Below are positions 29,165-37,659 of a stretch of 42,421 nucleotides of DNA, in pieces; the first letter of the stretch is position 1; each line of letters begins with the position of its first letter. The translations under genes and the position numbers were made by a program. A model generated the notes under the pieces. The model did not search any database. It was not told the DNA's origin and worked only from the letters and a program-made list of their open reading frames with translations. The stretch comes from a virus: positions 1 to 42,421 of the IMG/VR virus record IMGVR_UViG_3300045965_000034, one strand, 5' to 3'.

Positions 29165-29553
29165 TCGCGCTCTGGTATCTCGCCACGCCATACACGAATT
29201 ACGAGGCCGGCATCGAGGCGGCGTTTCGTGATGCGGCCGTGCTCGCGTCGAGGCTGCTGCGCGCGGGCTACCGCGTCTATTCCCCGATCGTGCACACGCA
29301 CCCGCTCGCAATCCACGGCGGCCTCGATCCTCTCGACCACTCGATCTGGCTCCCGTTCGACGAAGCGATGATGGAGCGCTGCGACCGATTGATCGTCGCG
29401 CACATGAAGGGCTGGCAGGCGTCGCGCGGCATCGCCCACGAGATCGAATTCTTCGAGCGGGCCGGCAAGCCGATCTGGGATCTCGATCCGGTGACGCTGC
29501 AGCTCGCCAAACGGCGCGGACCGATCACGCGCGAGGCTGTGACGGCCGCATGA
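29161..29553 (+). CDS. DUF1937-like, nucleoside deoxyribosyltransferase-fold protein
   Basis: 130 residues from the ATG that overlaps the previous stop. Pattern MIALWYLATPYTNYEAGIEAAF...SPIVHTHPLA...WLPFDEAMMERCDRLIVAHMKGWQASRGIAHEI fits DUF1937, a relative of nucleoside 2-deoxyribosyltransferases. The family may cleave or exchange the base of nucleosides, or act on signalling nucleotides; no substrate can be read from the sequence. Confidence 0.75.
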   Translation: MIALWYLATPYTNYEAGIEAAFRDAAVLASRLLRAGYRVYSPIVHTHPLAIHGGLDPLDHSIWLPFDEAMMERCDRLIVAHMKGWQASRGIAHEIEFFERAGKPIWDLDPVTLQLAKRRGPITREAVTAA

Positions 29554-30731
29554 CCACTCTCGCCCAATACGACGCAGCTCGAGCAGCCCTCGCGCAAGCG
29601 ACGCGCATCGATGAAGTGCTGCCGCTGTTGGACGAGTTCGAGCTCGCCAAGGTCCGCGCCCGTCAGATCAAGGACCAGGCGCTGTTGGCCGACGCGACCG
29701 AATTCCAGTTGCGGGCCGAGCGCAGGCTTGGCCAGGTCATCGAGGCAGCCAAGTCGGCCGGGCTGTTTCGGCAGGGCCGGCAGCCTGAAAAAAGTACCGG
29801 GCAGGAACCTTTTCGACCGACGCTCGCCGAAGCCGGGATCGACAAGAAACTGTCAGCCCGCGCCCAGGGCCGGGCATCCATTGCCGAGCAAGCCTTCGAA
29901 CTGATGGTGGCTCAGGCCCGCGAGCGGATTGCGGCGGGCGGGGCGAAGATCATCGACGACGCCAACCGGGCCGCCGACAAGCAGGCCGCACGCGCCGAGC
30001 GAGAAGCCGCCCTTGGCGCAAAGCAGGCCGCGCTCCCGAAAGCCCGCTATGGCGTCATCGTGGCGGATCCCGAATGGCGCTTCGAACCATGGTCACGGTC
30101 GACCGGCATGGATCGATCAGCCGACAACCACTATCCGACCTCCTGTCTCGACGTGATCAAGGCCCGCGACGTGCCGTCGATCGCAGCCGACGACTGCGTG
30201 CTGTTCCTGTGGGCGACCGTGCCGATGCTGCCGCACGCGCTCGCCGTGATGGAAGCCTGGGGCTTCGCCTACGTCTCGCACTACGTCTGGGACAAGCAGA
30301 AAGCGGGCACCGGCTACTGGAACCGCAACGTGCATGAGTTGCTGCTGATCGGCACCAGGGGAAAGATTCCGGCACCGGCGCCCGGCACTCAGAAGAACTC
30401 GATCATCGAGGCGCCGGCGACGAAGCACAGCGCGAAGCCGGAACTGTTCCTCGAGATGATCGAGGGCTACTACCCGAGCCTGCCCAAGATCGAATTGAAC
30501 CGCCGCGGCCCGCCGCGCAAGGGCTGGGCTGCGTGGGGCAACCAGGCCGAACCCGGCGAGTTCGACGCGACCACGGGCGAGCTCCATCCCCATCCCCGTG
30601 AGACTGCGACGCCGGAAAACACACCGGCAGTCGCGCATGAACCAATCGATCTCACAATCCCGGATTTCCTCCGTCGTGTTCCAGTTCCCCCGCGTGCTTC
30701 CATCTCGGATGACGCGGGGAACACCGGATGA
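29550..30731 (+). CDS. MT-A70 family DNA N6-adenine methyltransferase
   Basis: 393 residues. N-terminal helical region (residues 1-140, including TLAEAGIDKKLSARAQ) precedes the MT-A70 catalytic domain with VIVADPEWRF; Asp173-Pro-Glu-Trp176 is a variant of the DPPW motif. Later motifs are LFLWATVPMLPHALAVMEAWGF, VWDKQKAGTGYWNRNVHELLLIGTRG and KIELNRRGPPRKGW. It probably methylates phage DNA to evade restriction or to mark timing. There is no partner nuclease nearby, so it is an orphan. The Pro-to-Glu change in the catalytic motif is notable. Confidence 0.85.
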   Translation: MTTLAQYDAARAALAQATRIDEVLPLLDEFELAKVRARQIKDQALLADATEFQLRAERRLGQVIEAAKSAGLFRQGRQPEKSTGQEPFRPTLAEAGIDKKLSARAQGRASIAEQAFELMVAQARERIAAGGAKIIDDANRAADKQAARAEREAALGAKQAALPKARYGVIVADPEWRFEPWSRSTGMDRSADNHYPTSCLDVIKARDVPSIAADDCVLFLWATVPMLPHALAVMEAWGFAYVSHYVWDKQKAGTGYWNRNVHELLLIGTRGKIPAPAPGTQKNSIIEAPATKHSAKPELFLEMIEGYYPSLPKIELNRRGPPRKGWAAWGNQAEPGEFDATTGELHPHPRETATPENTPAVAHEPIDLTIPDFLRRVPVPPRASISDDAGNTG

Positions 30732-30976
30732 ATCCATTCCGCCCTCCGATCACCGATCCCATCGCAAGCCAATATCCCGATGCACCTGTGCTCGGGAGAA
30801 AGCCTGCACCATACGATTCCGACACGCTGAAGATGATCAACCGCAACGCCGGCAAGGTCTGTGCTGCTGAAATCGCTGCAGCACTCTGCTGGCCATTGTC
30901 CCGCCTGCAGCGGGTCGCCCGTGAGAACAGAATCAATCTTGCGCTCGAACGCGAGCGTGAGCCGAGGGGCGCATGA
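30728..30976 (+). CDS. Hypothetical protein, 82 aa
   Basis: The ATG overlaps the methyltransferase stop. The C-terminal half (DTLKMINRNAGKVCAAEIAAALCWPLSRLQRVARENRI) looks like a homeodomain-type helix-turn-helix, so a DNA-binding role is likely. Overlaps the next gene by 4 bases. Confidence 0.65.
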   Translation: MNPFRPPITDPIASQYPDAPVLGRKPAPYDSDTLKMINRNAGKVCAAEIAAALCWPLSRLQRVARENRINLALEREREPRGA

Positions 30977-31434
30977 TGGCGGCTCCCTACAATCCATCGA
31001 CGCTCGAGCTGATACGGGCTGGTGCGTCATCGCGCGAACTCGGATGGGATGCATCGTTCTATGCGAGCGTGTGCCGCAAGCATGGCATCGAGGGTGTGCC
31101 ATATCCGACCGTGAAGGCGACCCTGCCGTTGCCTGCGGACGACCCGAACGCTTTGCATTGGTCCATGGCGGCCGGCGTCATTCGGCGCGGCGAGGCATTC
31201 GTCAGTCTCTCAGCTCAGCAGGCCGTGCTGTTCAACACCCTGTTTCGCCGCCGCAAGGACGAGCACTTCGTCCCCGGTGAAGTGCTCTGCAATCAGATCG
31301 GCGAGCGATCCCGTGTCAGCCAGATCGTGCGGGTGATGAATCCGAAGATCGAGCCGCTTGGCATCCGCATCAAGACAAAATTGGCGAAGCACGGCGGCTA
31401 TCGGCTGATCGACATGCGAGAGGGCGGCGCATGA
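30973..31434 (+). CDS. Winged-helix DNA-binding protein, 153 aa
   Basis: The N-terminal third has a GcrA-like or homeodomain-like helical segment (LELIRAGASSRELGWDASFYASVCRKHGI). The C-terminal 75 residues follow the OmpR-type winged helix pattern: SLSAQQAVLFNTLFRRRKDE, CNQIGERSRVSQIVRVMNPKI, then RIKTKLAKHGGYRLID. Probably a transcription regulator of the early-to-late switch. No receiver domain. Confidence 0.65.
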   Translation: MMAAPYNPSTLELIRAGASSRELGWDASFYASVCRKHGIEGVPYPTVKATLPLPADDPNALHWSMAAGVIRRGEAFVSLSAQQAVLFNTLFRRRKDEHFVPGEVLCNQIGERSRVSQIVRVMNPKIEPLGIRIKTKLAKHGGYRLIDMREGGA

Positions 31435-31634
31435 TCGGCCCGCCCGCCCCCATCCGTCTCGACGGCATCGTGTTCTTCAACGACAGGCAGGAGCATGAGT
31501 TCGTCCGGAAGGCCGAACGGCGCGCACATGAGATGGTGGCAGATAAGCTGATTGGCGGCGAGTGGTTCACCATCTCAACCGACGAAGCGCAGGCTGTCGC
31601 AGCGGGCGCGCTCGACGAAGCAAAAGCCACATGA
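31431..31634 (+). CDS. Hypothetical protein, 67 aa
   Basis: MIGPPAPIRLDGIVFFNDRQEHEFVRKAERRAHEM..., a small alpha/beta protein ending in an alanine-rich helix. Overlaps both neighbours by 4 bases. No family recognised. Confidence 0.6.
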   Translation: MIGPPAPIRLDGIVFFNDRQEHEFVRKAERRAHEMVADKLIGGEWFTISTDEAQAVAAGALDEAKAT

Positions 31635-32554
31635 TCATCCGCCGCAAGCACACCGCCAACTTCGCCACCATTAGCAATGCGCTGGCGAATGACGATCGCC
31701 TGCAGGCGGACGAGATCGGCGTGCTGTACTACCTGCTGTCGCGTCCGCACGACTGGGAGGTGAGGCGACCGCAGCTGGCCAAGCGCTTCGGCTATGGCCG
31801 CGAGGCGATCAAGCGGGTGATGTGGAACACGATGCGCTGCGGCTGGGTGGTGGCGCAAAAGACGCAATTGACCGATGGGCGTTTCTTCACGGTCTACGAG
31901 GTCCGGGACGAGCCGGGGCCTGAGCTTTCGGACGAACAGATTCGCGCCGCTTTGTCGCTGGGGTCCAGCGAGGCGGGCGAGGGCGATACCGAGGGCGACC
32001 GCACCGGCGAGCCAACGACCGACCCGCCGGCAACCGGCGACCCACCTACGGGTCAGCCAGCGACGGCTCAGCCAGCGACGGGTAACCCGTATGTGGCTCC
32101 TATAGAAGGAGTCACTAAAAACGGATTCACTAAGGACGGAATCCACCAAAGCGGATGGGCGTTTTCGGACGTTCGGGCGAAGTGGCCCGCCGACCACGTG
32201 GTGAGCTCGTTCGCCGCCGAGCAGGCATTCGCGGCTCTCAACGAGACGATGCGGGCGGCCTGCCATGACGGGATAGCGCCCTACCTCGCCGAGTGCGCCG
32301 CCAAGGCCCGCAAGGTCTGCGACCTGACAACGTTCATCCGGGAGCGTCGCTGGGAGAAGTTCCAGGTGATCAAGCCGTCAACCGAAATGTGCTCGATCAA
32401 GGCGTACTCCCCTGAATTCTACCGATGGCGGGAATACCGGCTTGCTATCGGCGACCACGACAGCGTGAAGGCGATGGACATCATGGCAAAACTCGGCCGG
32501 GAGATCACCGTGCCGTCACGCTGGCCGCCGCCGCTCCCGGCTATCGCGTCGTAA
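31631..32554 (+). CDS. Replication-type winged-helix protein, 307 aa
   Basis: The N-terminal domain (IRRKHTANFATISNALANDDRLQADEIGVLYYLLSRPHDWEVRRPQLAKRFGYGREAIKRVMWNTMRCGWV, residues 3-75) is the helix-turn-helix found in phage replication initiators. A threonine/proline-rich linker (residues 120-155) leads to a helical C-terminal domain. As the only candidate replication gene in the genome it may bind the origin and recruit host replication proteins. The linker region is a natural site to look for an internal origin. Confidence 0.6.
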   Translation: MIIRRKHTANFATISNALANDDRLQADEIGVLYYLLSRPHDWEVRRPQLAKRFGYGREAIKRVMWNTMRCGWVVAQKTQLTDGRFFTVYEVRDEPGPELSDEQIRAALSLGSSEAGEGDTEGDRTGEPTTDPPATGDPPTGQPATAQPATGNPYVAPIEGVTKNGFTKDGIHQSGWAFSDVRAKWPADHVVSSFAAEQAFAALNETMRAACHDGIAPYLAECAAKARKVCDLTTFIRERRWEKFQVIKPSTEMCSIKAYSPEFYRWREYRLAIGDHDSVKAMDIMAKLGREITVPSRWPPPLPAIAS

Positions 32555-32604
32555 ACCGATTTCCGCGTGTCCTTCGGCCCTTTGGAATCTGGAGAGTGCA
32601 AACG

Positions 32605-33336
32605 ATGCACGGCAACATGGCCGAGGTCTATTCCGAGTTCTGGCGGATGCATGAGTTCGCCGAGAGGATCGAGGCCGAGATCACGGCTGCGGCTCGGTTG
32701 CAGGCAAGCCTCGAGGCCGAGATCACCGAAGGCGCAACCGCGAACTGGTATCTCGTGCATGCGCGCCCAGGCGAGGACGAGCGGGCGTTGCGCTGGCTTG
32801 CGCGACGGCGCTTCGGCTGCTTCCGACCCATGACGCAACGGCGTCAGGGCGAGGCGCGGGTGCAGGGTTGGCAGGCGGCCTTTCCGGGTTGGCTGTTCGT
32901 GTTCGCGTGGAACATCCAAGATCGCGAAGGACGCTGGATCGTCCCCAAGGAGCGGATCACCAACGTCCCCGGCGTTTCCGGCATGCTGTGCGACCCCGCA
33001 AGCGGCAAGCCGGTGCCGATTCCTGACGTGTTCGTGCAGGAGGTCCGCGCCTGGAGCTGGGACTACAACGACCATGCGCCTCGGGCGTGGCGGCGTGGCC
33101 AGGCGCAGGCCCGCAGCAACACGGCGATCAGGTCGAAGGCCCGCAAGCCGACCAAGCGGGAGCGCACCATGCTCGACGCCCTCAAGGGCAGGCTCAAGGA
33201 TTGCGGCCTCTGGACGCAATCCACACTGGACAGCGCGTGTGGTCTTGCCCCCAACCAGAGAATCGCCCTATACGAAACTCTCCTGCATGCACGGCCGTCT
33301 GGGGCGGGTTGCGCCACTCTCAACGGGGCGCGGTAA
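32605..33336 (+). CDS. NusG-like transcription antitermination protein
   Basis: 243 residues from the ATG behind GGAGAG. Residues 50-150 follow the NusG N-terminal domain: NWYLVHARPGEDERALRWLARRRFGCFRP, then FPGWLFVFAWNIQD...WIVPKERITNVPGVSGML and PVPIPDVFVQEVRA. The C-terminal 80 residues are basic and helical and do not look like a KOW domain. NusG paralogues bind RNA polymerase and make it read through terminators. As the last gene before two hairpins and the late operon, it is the likely late-gene activator. Confidence 0.8.
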   Translation: MHGNMAEVYSEFWRMHEFAERIEAEITAAARLQASLEAEITEGATANWYLVHARPGEDERALRWLARRRFGCFRPMTQRRQGEARVQGWQAAFPGWLFVFAWNIQDREGRWIVPKERITNVPGVSGMLCDPASGKPVPIPDVFVQEVRAWSWDYNDHAPRAWRRGQAQARSNTAIRSKARKPTKRERTMLDALKGRLKDCGLWTQSTLDSACGLAPNQRIALYETLLHARPSGAGCATLNGAR

Positions 33337-33359
33337 TTCCCGACAGATTAGGCCACAAA

Positions 33360-33438
33360 GACCGGCACAGCGCATAACCCGCGTGCCGGTCGTTTGGTGA
33401 ACTGCGTATCGAGCCCGGCCCATGGTGGTCGGGCTTTT
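33360..33438 (+). terminator. Tandem hairpin terminators between NusG-like gene and late operon
   Basis: Hairpin 1: GACCGGCAC / GTGCCGGTC, 9-bp stem (33360-33391) followed by GTTT. Hairpin 2: AGCCCGGCC / GGTCGGGCT, 9 pairs with one G-U (33412-33435) ending in TTTT. No gene lies between 33337 and 33451. They separate early and late transcription and are natural targets for antitermination. Confidence 0.75.
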
Positions 33439-33451
33439 GCGTTCATAGGGT

Positions 33452-34237
33452 GTGGCACCCACGCAAGGATTCTCGATCAGCGTCAAGCACGATCTCGACG
33501 CCTTCCTGCGGCGGTTGACCGACGTCGAGAAACAGGAAGTCCCATTCGTTACGGCCTACGCGCTCACCAAAACGGCGCAGGACATCAAGGACGAAGAGGT
33601 CAAGGTGATGGCGCGGGTGTTCGATCGCCCGACGCGATTCACCCTGAATGCGCTGTTTGTGAAGCCGGCCACCAAGCAACACCTCAAATCCCATGTGCTG
33701 TTCAAGGAAGGCTTCGGCTCGATACCGGCATGGCACTACCTCGGACCACAGGTTGAGGGCGGTTCGCGTGTCAAGAAATCGCACGAACGCGCCTTGGAGC
33801 GCGCTGGCATCCTGAAGTCGAGCGAATTCGTTGTTCCAGGGCAGGGCTTCCCGCTCGACGCCCAAGGCAACATGCCGGGCGGAATGCTCACCCGCATCCT
33901 GTCCGACGTTGGGGCCAATTCTGATCCGCTGCAAAACACCACAGCGAGGTCGCGCAAGCGCAACCGTCGCAAGAACCGTGGCCGCTATGTGGTGCTGCGC
34001 CCAGGTGGGCAGTCAGGGCTCGCCGGCTCGAACCGCAACGTGGCGCCGGGCATCTATCACCGTGTCGGTGGGAACGCACTCAAGCCGGTGCTGATGTTCG
34101 TGTCGCCCCCTCAGTACCGGAAGCGATTCCCGTTCTACGAGACCGCCAAGGCGGTCTTTCAGCAGAGGTTCGCGATGCGCTTCCGCGAAGGCTGGCAGCG
34201 CTACGTGGTCAACAGCAATCAGCGCAAGGCTGCATAA
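33452..34237 (+). CDS. Conserved phage protein, possibly minor tail/gpZ-like, 261 aa
   Basis: GTG start right after the second hairpin. The N-terminal part (VPFVTAYALTKTAQDIKDEEVKVMARVF) resembles gpZ-type minor tail proteins, which also begin with such a helix. The remainder is basic (TARSRKRNRRKNRGRYVV) and ends in a helix with many aromatic residues (KRFPFYETAKAVFQQRFAMRFREGWQRYVV). First gene of the late transcript, far from the other tail genes. Assignment uncertain. Confidence 0.55.
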   Translation: MAPTQGFSISVKHDLDAFLRRLTDVEKQEVPFVTAYALTKTAQDIKDEEVKVMARVFDRPTRFTLNALFVKPATKQHLKSHVLFKEGFGSIPAWHYLGPQVEGGSRVKKSHERALERAGILKSSEFVVPGQGFPLDAQGNMPGGMLTRILSDVGANSDPLQNTTARSRKRNRRKNRGRYVVLRPGGQSGLAGSNRNVAPGIYHRVGGNALKPVLMFVSPPQYRKRFPFYETAKAVFQQRFAMRFREGWQRYVVNSNQRKAA

Positions 34238-34252
34238 CCAGGGATCATCGCC

Positions 34253-34672
34253 ATGGCAGCACTCAGCATCACGGCGTCCAACGTCCTGCTCTATACGGGC
34301 ACGCCTCTCGCCGATCAGGTGGCCGGTGCGGCGTTCACGGCTGGTGCGGCCGTCTACAAGAGCGACTCGGGGACATGGCTCAAGGCGCAATGCGACGGCA
34401 CCGCGGTTGAGGCGGGCGCAAACGGCATAGGCATTGCGCTCGGCACGGCCGATGTGGCAGGGGCTCGTGTCAGCATCGCAGGCCCCGGCTGCAAGGTCAC
34501 GCTCGGGACGGGCACCGCAGGTGTCCCCTACTTCCCAGGGGCGACGGCGGGCAACCTCAACGAACTCGCCGACCTCGCCACGACCAACAAGGTCACGATC
34601 GCGTGCATCGGCATCGGCTCGAACCGTGTGCTGGTGGTGGGCGCCTACGACGCCGGCTCGGTGGTGCCGTAA
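34253..34672 (+). CDS. Decoration-like structural protein, 139 aa
   Basis: Beta-rich protein with glycine-rich turns (AAFTAGAAVYKSDSG, ANGIGIALGTADVAGARVSIAGPGCKVTLGTG, NKVTIACIGIGSNRVLVVGAYDAG). The pattern resembles DUF2190-type capsid cement proteins: a G-I-A-L strand, then a V-S-I-A-G-P-G strand. A normal ribosome site (CAGGGATCATCGCC) precedes the ATG. Unusually, it lies upstream of the terminase genes, while another decoration-like gene lies beside the capsid gene. Confidence 0.6.
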   Translation: MAALSITASNVLLYTGTPLADQVAGAAFTAGAAVYKSDSGTWLKAQCDGTAVEAGANGIGIALGTADVAGARVSIAGPGCKVTLGTGTAGVPYFPGATAGNLNELADLATTNKVTIACIGIGSNRVLVVGAYDAGSVVP

Positions 34673-34701
34673 GCGCTCACGGGTCCTCCCACGACCACCC
34701 C

Positions 34702-34798
34702 CCGACGCGAGTAATTCGCACCGCGTCGGTTGGCCAGTCACAGCGGTTTGTTGCTGCCTTAAAACCGAGCCTTAAATGGCCGGGCTTAAAGACTTAAA
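34702..34798. other. Possible packaging site (pac/cos) with four CTTAAA boxes
   Basis: The 138-base gap before the terminase small subunit holds no gene. It has an 8-bp hairpin (CCGACGCG / CGCGTCGG, 34702-34729) and four CTTAAA boxes at 34758, 34771, 34785 and 34793, an A/T motif that stands out in this GC-rich genome. Repeated boxes beside a small terminase gene are typical of its DNA recognition site. A late promoter is the alternative. Confidence 0.45.
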
Positions 34799-34810
34799 AA
34801 GGGCGGTGCG

Positions 34811-35482
34811 GTGAATGTGGAATCTGCCGGCGAGGTCCCGATCTCTCGTTCCGAGTTCGCCCGCCGCCGCAACGTCAGCCCGGCGCGGGTGACGCAGTGG
34901 GTCGATGGCGGCAAGATCGGCAAAGGCGCGCTGGCCGGCGACAAGGGCAAGGGCTGCAAGCTTTACGAGTCGGTCGCGGTCGCCGATTTGCGACGGCGGC
35001 TCGATGTCGACCAGGTCGCCGGCAACGGGATCGATACCAACCTGACGCTGTCGGCACCGGCCGCGGCGTCACCACCACAGCCGTCCGCAAAGCCACAGGC
35101 CCCGGCGGACAACTTCGATCCGGTCGAAGAGCAGATCAAGCGCGAGCGCCTGGAGCAGCTCCAGCGCGCGAACCGCAGGGCCGCCGAGGAAGAACAGGCC
35201 CGCGCCGGCCGACTCACCAACGCCGAGGTCGCCGCGGCGCAGATGGCCAAGGTTGCCGCGAGCGTGGTGACGGTCTACGAAGGCGCGCTGCCGGCGGTTG
35301 CGACCGCGCTGTCGGCGCAGTTCAACATCCCGCAGCGCGATGCGCTGCATCTGTTGCGTGCCGAATTCCGCAAGGTGCGGGTCAATGGCGCGGCTGAAGT
35401 GAAGGCAGCCGCCGCGGCGTTGCCCGATGTCGTCGCGTTCGAGATCGAAGAGGCGGCCGAGCCCGAGATGGCCGACACGTGA
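34811..35482 (+). CDS. Terminase small subunit (Nu1-like)
   Basis: 223 residues from a GTG (AAAGGGCGG upstream). The N-terminus has a winged-helix DNA-binding motif (ISRSEFARRRNVSPARVTQWVDGGKIGKG), then a proline-rich linker and a long charged coiled coil (VEEQIKRERLEQLQRANRRAAEEEQ) with a C-terminal helical domain. This is the Nu1-type layout. It recognises the packaging site and recruits the large subunit encoded directly downstream. Confidence 0.8.
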   Translation: MNVESAGEVPISRSEFARRRNVSPARVTQWVDGGKIGKGALAGDKGKGCKLYESVAVADLRRRLDVDQVAGNGIDTNLTLSAPAAASPPQPSAKPQAPADNFDPVEEQIKRERLEQLQRANRRAAEEEQARAGRLTNAEVAAAQMAKVAASVVTVYEGALPAVATALSAQFNIPQRDALHLLRAEFRKVRVNGAAEVKAAAAALPDVVAFEIEEAAEPEMADT

Positions 35483-37420
35483 ATGTGCCTGCAGATCGCC
35501 AATGCGGAACGCCTGGCGATGCAGGCAACCGCCGCGGCGCTCGAGCCCGAGCCGCCGATCGATTATCTGACGTGGGCGGAAGCCAACGTCGTCTTCGCCG
35601 AGCACGAAAGCCAGTTTCCGGGACCGTACAACCGGGAGCGCTTCCCATACTTCGATGAAATCTTGCGGGCGCTTTCGCCCGACGATCCGTGCCGGATCGT
35701 GACGCTGATGGGTTCGGCGCAGATCGGCAAGACGGTCTGCGCCAACATCTTCACGCTCGGTTCGCTGGTGATGGGGAAGGGGACCTTCCTCGCGGTCCAT
35801 CCGACCGACACCAACGCCGAACTCTGGTCGAAAATGAAACTCGCGCCGATGATGCGCGGGATCGACCAGGTCAGGCGGTTGTTTCCGCAGCGCAGCCGCG
35901 ACGTCGCGGACTCGGTCACCTACAAGGAGCGCCGAGACGGCCAGGCGACGCTTCGCATCACGGGCGCGAACTCGGCAGCCTCGCTGTCGCAGATCACGAT
36001 CTTTCGGCAGATCCAGGACGACCTTTCGAAGTGGGAGGTCAACACCGCTGGCGATCCCGAGACACAGGCCGACAGCCGATCGCGGGCGGTCGACTTCGCA
36101 AAAATCTTCAAGGCATCAACGCCGCTGGTGCTGCCGGGGTGCCGGATCAGCAAGAGCTTCGAGGCCGGCTCGCAGGAATACCCTTACGTCCCATGCCCGC
36201 ACTGCGCCGAGATGCAGGTGCTGGAATGGGACAACATGCTTGCGGCGCTGGATCCCGAGCATCCCGAGAACGCGCACTTCACCTGCGTCGCGTGCGGCTG
36301 TGAAATCCACGAGCATCACCGGCCGCAGATGCTCAAGGGGTTCGAGTGGCGTTCGCGCAATGCCGGCGCGAAGCGGCAGCATCGATCATTCTGGATATGG
36401 TCGGCGTATTCCTACCTGCAGGGCTTCGAACAGCTCGCGCGTGAGTGGCTGAAGGCGAAGGGCGACTCGGAGCAGGAGCGCGTCTTTGCCAACGACTCAG
36501 CCGGTCGCGCATGGCGGGCGCAGAGCGAGGCCCCGCCGTGGGAGAAGATCAGGGACCGCGCCGCGCAGTCGCACTACCCGCGAGGCAATATCCCGGCCGG
36601 CGCGCTGGTCATCACGCTCGGCATCGATTGCCAGGGCGACCGGGTCGAGTGGCAGGCGGTCGGCTGGGGGCGGGAGTATCGCCGCTTTGTGATCGACTGC
36701 GGCGTGATCCCAGGTCACATCAGCGACGCCACGTGCCGGGAACGGCTCGACGCGCTGATGGTGCAGACCTGGGTGAACGCCGCCGGCCGGCGCATCGGGA
36801 TTGATCTTGCGGCGATCGACGGCAACGCCTGGACCGAGGATGTCTGGGGATGGGCGAAGCGGCACCCGCGGTCGAAACTGATCATGGTTCGGGGCCGCGG
36901 CGAGGATTCGGCGCCGCGCATCGCGCGGGTCAAGCGCGAGCGCAACGAGAGAACCGGAAAAATCCTCAAATACGTCGGGCGGTTTTTCCACTTCGGCGCC
37001 TCGATCATGAAGATGGCGCTTTACCGCGATCTCGCCAAGGAAGATCCGCTGCAGCCCGGTTACGTGTCGTTCCCGCGCGGGCTCGAGGACGAATACTTCC
37101 GGCAACTGACGGCCGAACGTCGAGAGCCGGTCAAGCGTCACGGCTTCACGGTGTACCGCTGGACCAAGGACGAGACGCAGGCGAACGAAATGCTCGACAC
37201 CATGAACCAGGCCGAGACTGCGGCAACGAAGTTCGGCGTGCGCGGTATGCCTGACGCATCTTGGCTCAAGTTCGAGCAGGAGCGCGAGGTGCCGCTGCAG
37301 CCGAGCCAGGGTGACATCGAGGATCTGATTCATCCGGGCGCGCCGCGGCCCGTGCCGCCTGTTGCCACCACTCCAGCGCGCGTTCGAGGCCGGCGCGTCG
37401 TGAGCGCGGGGATTGCCTGA
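35483..37420 (+). CDS. Terminase large subunit (GpA family)
   Basis: 645 residues. Walker A GSAQIGKT (77-84) and a Walker B-like ITIFRQIQDD (171-180) form the packaging ATPase. A zinc-binding insert CPHC...CVAC (238-241, 268-271) is typical of the GpA family. The C-terminal nuclease region includes ITLGIDCQGDRVEWQAVGWG, with the conserved Asp of the RNase H fold, and later IGIDLAAIDGNAW. It packages DNA into heads and cuts it. The ATG directly follows the small-subunit stop. Confidence 0.93.
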   Translation: MCLQIANAERLAMQATAAALEPEPPIDYLTWAEANVVFAEHESQFPGPYNRERFPYFDEILRALSPDDPCRIVTLMGSAQIGKTVCANIFTLGSLVMGKGTFLAVHPTDTNAELWSKMKLAPMMRGIDQVRRLFPQRSRDVADSVTYKERRDGQATLRITGANSAASLSQITIFRQIQDDLSKWEVNTAGDPETQADSRSRAVDFAKIFKASTPLVLPGCRISKSFEAGSQEYPYVPCPHCAEMQVLEWDNMLAALDPEHPENAHFTCVACGCEIHEHHRPQMLKGFEWRSRNAGAKRQHRSFWIWSAYSYLQGFEQLAREWLKAKGDSEQERVFANDSAGRAWRAQSEAPPWEKIRDRAAQSHYPRGNIPAGALVITLGIDCQGDRVEWQAVGWGREYRRFVIDCGVIPGHISDATCRERLDALMVQTWVNAAGRRIGIDLAAIDGNAWTEDVWGWAKRHPRSKLIMVRGRGEDSAPRIARVKRERNERTGKILKYVGRFFHFGASIMKMALYRDLAKEDPLQPGYVSFPRGLEDEYFRQLTAERREPVKRHGFTVYRWTKDETQANEMLDTMNQAETAATKFGVRGMPDASWLKFEQEREVPLQPSQGDIEDLIHPGAPRPVPPVATTPARVRGRRVVSAGIA

Positions 37421-37659
37421 TGGCCGGCATCACGATCGATCAGGCCGAAGCGCGGCTGACGGCGTGGCTTGAAGCCGACGCTGCCGTGTCGAGCGGCCAG
37501 GAGTACGAGATCGACACCGGCAACGGCCGCCGCCGGCTCAAGCGCGCTGACGCCGCCGAGATCCGGGCGAACATCACCTTTTGGGACGAAAAAGTGAAGA
37601 ACCTTGCCGGTGCATCGGCCGGCGGCCGGCGCCGCATCCGTTACGTGGTGAACGAATGA
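37420..37659 (+). CDS. Small connector protein (gpW/DUF6148-like)
   Basis: 79 residues: GITIDQAEARLTAWLEADAAVSSGQEYEI...RRLKRADAAEIRANITFWDEKVKNLAG. The two-helix-plus-hairpin pattern matches DUF6148, which occupies the place of lambda gpW between terminase and portal and probably sits in the head-tail connector. Overlaps both neighbours (ATGA). Confidence 0.75.
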   Translation: MAGITIDQAEARLTAWLEADAAVSSGQEYEIDTGNGRRRLKRADAAEIRANITFWDEKVKNLAGASAGGRRRIRYVVNE

